Of a stretch of 64,000 nt of DNA, positions 60,465 to 64,000 are shown one piece after another. Each line of letters opens with the position of its first letter. Positions within the stretch are counted from its first letter, which is position 1. Origin of the DNA: Lactobacillus hominis DSM 23910 = CRBIP 24.179 (GTDB taxonomy: Bacteria > Bacillota > Bacilli > Lactobacillales > Lactobacillaceae). The translations under genes were made by a program, and so were the position numbers. Where the stretch lies: NCBI RefSeq assembly GCF_000296835.1, contig NZ_CAKE01000002.1:301155-365154 (forward strand), in the 5' to 3' direction. Below the pieces are notes generated by a model. That model saw only the letters and a program-made list of their open reading frames with translations, ran no database searches and was not told the origin of the DNA.

Positions 60465-61823
60465 TTAATCATCTTCATTTTCGCTCTTAATAAGCTTGTA
60501 TTTGCCCAAATCTTTAATCTTATATTCAGGATCATCTTGCGTACCAACATTCTTAATTACACAGCCATCCCATTCATTAACTTGATGGTTAGTTTTATCT
60601 TCAAAGTCAAAATCGTAAGTGACGGTGAAGTTAACTGTTGTTTCATCACTAGCACTGAGATGCAAATCAGAAACCTTTACATCACAATTGCTGATTCTAA
60701 TAAAGCCATCCATATCAGAAATCTTTTTCAATGCATCTGCAATTAAATGGTATGCCTTACTATCTTTGCCACCAACAAAGGCATCAGCATCAGGTTCGTC
60801 AGTATTTAACTGATCAGTTAATAAACGCTCTGCATCATCTTTGCTAATAGAACCAGCAAATTGAGGTTCAACCTTGTAATCAGTGCTACCATCAGCATCA
60901 ACTTCTAAGTTTTTAATAGTTTCAGATGTTACAGTCTTGCCATCTAGCTTAGTTTTTACATATAAGGTCATACCATTAGTTAATGGATAATCTTCAAAAG
61001 TCTTAATTCCATCTTTGTTTAATTTGCCAACTTTTTCATCATTAATATATACGTCCGCATTCGGAATGCCTTTGACTTTAAAAGTTCCCGTCTTAATAGC
61101 TAAATCCACTTCCGAATTAGAGTTAATGTTTTGGTTAGAAACAGCTTTTAAACTTCTACCATGGATTTTAGAGCGAACTTCAATTTTATGAGTTCCTTCC
61201 ATGACTGGATCCATCTTGCAAGAATACATATCACCACTTTTAACAAACTTTCCTTGCTTTTTACCGTCGACAAATAGTTCTGAATTAGAATGATTAGTAT
61301 TAACTTGCGGATTATATGTCGGCACTTCTAATTTATAATTAGGAAAAATCAGCCACTTATGACCATCTTGAACTAATTTATAATTTTGATATTGACCACT
61401 CATCGTCAAAGCATTTTCAATATCACTGCGATTAGACGATAATTTTTCAAAATTTTGCTGAGTTGCTTTAGCACTGGATTTAGTAACTTTGACTGAATCA
61501 TCAGCCGGCTTAATTACGCTTGCTGCATCGCCATTTTTATTGGTTAATTCATAGACAATATGCGATACTTGCTTGTCTTTTGAATAAACATTATTTCCTA
61601 CAGCAACCAAAATCACTATTACCGCAACTAAAACAATACCCGTAATTAAGCTCCACTTTTTCTTTTTAGACATTGGCGCTTTAACAGCAGGACTTGCAGC
61701 ATTAGTTTGCTTTTGACTAACTGCTGGTTTTACTTCCTGCTTAATTTCAGCGCCACAATTGGGGCAAAACTGCGTATCTTCTTTGATCGGTTTTCCACAA
61801 TTAGGACAAAACTTTTTATCCAT
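60465..61823 (-). CDS. TcaA/YvbJ-like zinc-ribbon membrane protein
   Basis: A 452-residue protein. The ATG at 61823 follows AAGGAA by six bases. The zinc ribbon 'CPNCGKPIKEDTQFCPNCG' is followed by a membrane anchor ('WSLITGIVLVAVIVILVAVG') at about residue 55-75 and an extracellular part of about 380 residues built of beta-rich modules ('GTFKVKGIPNADVYINDEKV') and a C-terminal NTF2-like domain. TcaA-type proteins modulate cell-envelope and glycopeptide responses in other Firmicutes. It shares the ribbon with the next gene. Confidence 0.8.
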   Translation of the reverse strand: MDKKFCPNCGKPIKEDTQFCPNCGAEIKQEVKPAVSQKQTNAASPAVKAPMSKKKKWSLITGIVLVAVIVILVAVGNNVYSKDKQVSHIVYELTNKNGDAASVIKPADDSVKVTKSSAKATQQNFEKLSSNRSDIENALTMSGQYQNYKLVQDGHKWLIFPNYKLEVPTYNPQVNTNHSNSELFVDGKKQGKFVKSGDMYSCKMDPVMEGTHKIEVRSKIHGRSLKAVSNQNINSNSEVDLAIKTGTFKVKGIPNADVYINDEKVGKLNKDGIKTFEDYPLTNGMTLYVKTKLDGKTVTSETIKNLEVDADGSTDYKVEPQFAGSISKDDAERLLTDQLNTDEPDADAFVGGKDSKAYHLIADALKKISDMDGFIRISNCDVKVSDLHLSASDETTVNFTVTYDFDFEDKTNHQVNEWDGCVIKNVGTQDDPEYKIKDLGKYKLIKSENEDD

Positions 61824-62083
61824 AACTTTCCTTACTCCCATTTTTATTAAATTTCGCTAAATTAGGTTTCCCTTTATATAGCCAAAATTAAATTTATCAT
61901 GAATTTTGCCGAACTTTAATAGAACTTTTTATTTTTTATATTTACCACTATAAAAGAATACTTGTTATATATTTTAGGAATTGTTTAATACTTTTTTCTA
62001 GTAACATAATTTAAAACGCCTGCTATTCTATAATATAAGCCGATTTACTGTTATATTATTTAGCTACTTATCTAAATTTTTTC

Positions 62084-62112
62084 TTGTCACTCGCCCAATT
62101 GTGACGTATAAT
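62084..62112 (+). promoter_or_regulatory. Strong promoter with internal dyad before the C39/SLAP gene
   Basis: TTGTCA, 17 bp and TATAAT. The spacer includes an inverted repeat GTCAC-N10-GTGAC that covers both hexamers. The ribosome site GGAGGAAAAG follows. The rest of the 300-bp gap is A+T-rich and otherwise featureless. Confidence 0.75.
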
Positions 62113-62143
62113 TCCTGACGAAAATATTTTTGGAGGAAAAGAC

Positions 62144-63613
62144 ATGAAAAAAAGATCTGCAATTCTTTTATCTACTCTATTTGCTGCTGGCGCATTAGCA
62201 ATCAACACTAATGTAGCTAAGGCAGATACAACTGATACAGCAAGTGCTAGTGATACTATTTATGTTCCTGCAAAACAGGACGTAGTAAATCAAAACAGTA
62301 CTACAAACACTCAAACTACTGGCAGCAATGCTGCTAACAGCCAAGCTCAAGCCAATGCTTCTGCTCAAACTACTAACCAACAACCTACTAAAGGTGAAAC
62401 CAAAGCACCTGCAGCCCCTACTCGTAAAGTAGTTGCTGACAACTTTGTAGGTAAAATCAATTACAAAAAGGGCTACGGCGTTAACCTTTGGAAGCTTAAC
62501 GATGATAACTCATTAACTTGGGTTGCACCTCGTAGACTTCAAAGTGGTTCTAAGTGGAAGGTATTTTCTTACACTGACTTAACTGATAAGAATATGCGTC
62601 TTTACAACCTCGGTGGTAACCAATGGGTTGACGGACAATACTTAGTAAATGCTGCTAACAACAAGAAAGTAGTTGCTAAACCGCAAACTGCTACTCCAGC
62701 AACTAAGCCTTCAAACTCAAACAATGGAATGACAGCTCTTCCTAAAGGCTCATTCGTAGTTGTTGGCTATGTACCACATGCAGGTATTGCTCTTTATAAT
62801 GAACATAACAACGCAATGCACTTTAGCGGTCGCCATTTACCAAATGGTTCTGCATGGTCTACATTTGGCAAAAAGAGCGTTAACAACAAGCTTTACTACA
62901 ACTTAGGTGGTAACCAATGGGTTGATGCTGGTTGGGTTGTTGAAGGTGTTGCAAATGGCAAATACCGCGTTTTAAAAAACAATGCTGGTTCACGTGAATA
63001 CTATACTACTCAATACAACCCAGTATTTGCTCCATGGGGCTGTGCTTCTGCAGCATTATCAATGCTTATGAAGTATGATGGCAATTGGAAGAATGTTCCA
63101 GGCTCTACTGAAGAAGCTAAATTAAGATATATGCAAGATCACTTACCACGTAACAAAGCTAACGGTGGTCAAGATGGTAACCCTTATAACGGTGCAGGAT
63201 TTACTGCAGTTATTAATTCAAAAGCTTTGACTAACTACGCACACGCCCTAGGCGATGGCACGATCAGAGATATTTCTGGTGCTTCTTTAACCAGCATTGC
63301 TAAGTTAGTTGAAGCAGGCCACCCAGTTCTTTACTACGGCTGGTCTTCATACAATGGTAACGGTAAAGGTACTGCCGGTCAGCAATGGGCAAGAAACCAC
63401 TGTAAAGTAATCTTTGGTTACAACCCAGCAAACAATACTTTCTTAGTACACGACCCACTTTACATGAACAAGCACTTTTACAAAGGTGGTAGTGGTCAAC
63501 GTGAAGGTATTTACAACGGCTACGACTTCGGTCCTATCGCTTGGGTAAGCGCAAGTGCAATTTCTCGTGAATTTGCATACAAGGGCGGAAACAACGCTTT
63601 AACTACTATCTAA
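62144..63613 (+). CDS. Secreted C39-like peptidase with two SLAP-type domains
   Basis: A 489-residue exported protein. The signal peptide ('AILLSTLFAAGALAINTNVA', cleavage near 'AKA-DT') is followed by a Ser/Thr/Gln linker and two SLAP-like modules of about 60 residues, each ending with 'YNLGGNQWVD'. The C-terminal C39-like domain has the catalytic Cys in 'APWGCASAALSML', His in 'WARNHCKVIFGY' and Asp in 'LVHDPLYM'. Peptidase of wall- or S-layer-linked substrates is the likely role. The promoter and ribosome site are strong, so it should be well expressed. Confidence 0.88.
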   Translation: MKKRSAILLSTLFAAGALAINTNVAKADTTDTASASDTIYVPAKQDVVNQNSTTNTQTTGSNAANSQAQANASAQTTNQQPTKGETKAPAAPTRKVVADNFVGKINYKKGYGVNLWKLNDDNSLTWVAPRRLQSGSKWKVFSYTDLTDKNMRLYNLGGNQWVDGQYLVNAANNKKVVAKPQTATPATKPSNSNNGMTALPKGSFVVVGYVPHAGIALYNEHNNAMHFSGRHLPNGSAWSTFGKKSVNNKLYYNLGGNQWVDAGWVVEGVANGKYRVLKNNAGSREYYTTQYNPVFAPWGCASAALSMLMKYDGNWKNVPGSTEEAKLRYMQDHLPRNKANGGQDGNPYNGAGFTAVINSKALTNYAHALGDGTIRDISGASLTSIAKLVEAGHPVLYYGWSSYNGNGKGTAGQQWARNHCKVIFGYNPANNTFLVHDPLYMNKHFYKGGSGQREGIYNGYDFGPIAWVSASAISREFAYKGGNNALTTI

Positions 63614-63633
63614 TTGAGAAATTCAAATAAATT

Positions 63634-63671
63634 TAAAAAGAGATGATCAAAAAATGATCACCCCTTTTTTA
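63634..63671 (+). terminator. Terminator after the C39/SLAP gene
   Basis: AAAAGAGATGATCA-aaaa-TGATCACCCCTTTTTT, stem with a small bulge, starting about 20 bp after the stop. Confidence 0.8.
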
Positions 63672-64000
63672 GTTATATAAAATAACAAAATATTTAAGTA
63701 TTAAATTGCTTCTATTATAAAATCGCTAAAAGCGTTATATATCAATGTCATTATGCAATTTATTAAATAACAAACGCCAATATTTAAAATAACGATTATA
63801 TAAATTTATAGTTTATATGTTCATTCAATTCGAATATATCATAAATATAATTTTATGGTTATATAACTATATGTTAATTAATAACGTGCTAAGGTCCATT
63901 TAATAAATCCTCTAAAATAGCATCACATCAGTTATTTATGCATTATTTTATATATTTGCTGTTTTTAAAAAATATTTTTCAATTTATTTAATCGTCTTCT
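63672..64000. other. A+T-rich intergenic sequence, no gene seen
   Basis: About 330 bp of very A+T-rich DNA with many TATATAA runs. No open frame with a ribosome site, no RNA gene and no clear promoter were recognised. It may be the upstream region of a gene beyond the window. Confidence 0.4.

Noticed and set aside
1..64000. CRISPR arrays, tRNA/rRNA genes, insertion sequences, prophage
   Set aside because: No regularly spaced repeats, no cloverleaf or rRNA sequence, and no transposase, integrase or phage structural protein was recognised in any frame.

Overview
The window is low-G+C Firmicutes DNA with the marks of a host-adapted or fermentative Lactobacillus of the acidophilus group. Two secreted proteins carry SLAP (S-layer-associated) cell-wall domains. 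One large YSIRK/LPXTG mucin-binding-type protein is present. There is a Lactobacillus-type nucleoside deoxyribosyltransferase, an anaerobic (class III) ribonucleotide reductase, and a pair of genes that fits D-Asp/D-Asn peptidoglycan cross-bridge formation. I cannot fix the species. No rRNA, tRNA, CRISPR array, IS element or prophage was recognised. Most of it reads as a conserved chromosomal backbone with one clearly accessory island at about 22.1-26.5 kb.

Layout. 0-4.2 kb: DUF438 and DUF59/DUF1858 proteins, then nrdDG with a NrdR-like box. 4.3-7.8 kb: repeat-bearing adhesin. 8-12.7 kb: ATP-grasp ligase and asparagine synthase (possible D-Asp bridge synthesis and amidation), then a metallophosphoesterase broken by a frameshift. 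13.9-18.5 kb: PhnC/E/E/D/D-type ABC transporter, preceded by a 42-codon reading frame and an intrinsic terminator that look like an attenuator. 18.7-22.1 kb: Usp, a tyrosine-phosphatase-like enzyme, a GntR regulator, an orphan PTS EIIA with a cre-like site, and ntd. 22.2-26.5 kb: an Rgg-type regulator with a divergent, previously unlisted 35-residue hydrophobic peptide gene, then a secreted small protein and a four-gene ABC transporter/membrane operon. This is the best candidate for an undescribed quorum-regulated system. 26.8-34.3 kb: a GH31-like protein that appears to lack catalytic acids, an esterase, a YibE/F pair and an NhaP-type antiporter. 34.4-39.7 kb: a MerR/coiled-coil protein, ddl, a CAP-domain SLAP protein, and a TetR regulator with a membrane protein and a near-ideal operator.

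39.9-51 kb: prs, a serine-less alpha/beta hydrolase, a GT2 enzyme, a DUF1002 protein, RNase HI, a DUF915 hydrolase, cardiolipin synthase, a sirtuin lacking half of its zinc site, an Ogt-like protein with Ser for the acceptor Cys, TerC, DUF488 and a 3-methyladenine glycosylase. 51.1-53.8 kb: a lysine riboswitch controlling an amino-acid ABC transporter. 54-64 kb: HNH and YfbR-like HD proteins, a 46-residue basic protein, an Fe-S-type protein, an IT-superfamily permease, LemA-HtpX, two zinc-ribbon membrane proteins and a C39-like/SLAP secreted protein, ending in very A+T-rich DNA.

A recurring theme is that several proteins keep their family fold but have lost a textbook catalytic residue (GH31, alpha/beta hydrolase, Ogt). 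Two other genes are broken by small indels. All function calls come from reading the sequence and family knowledge; no database search was run.
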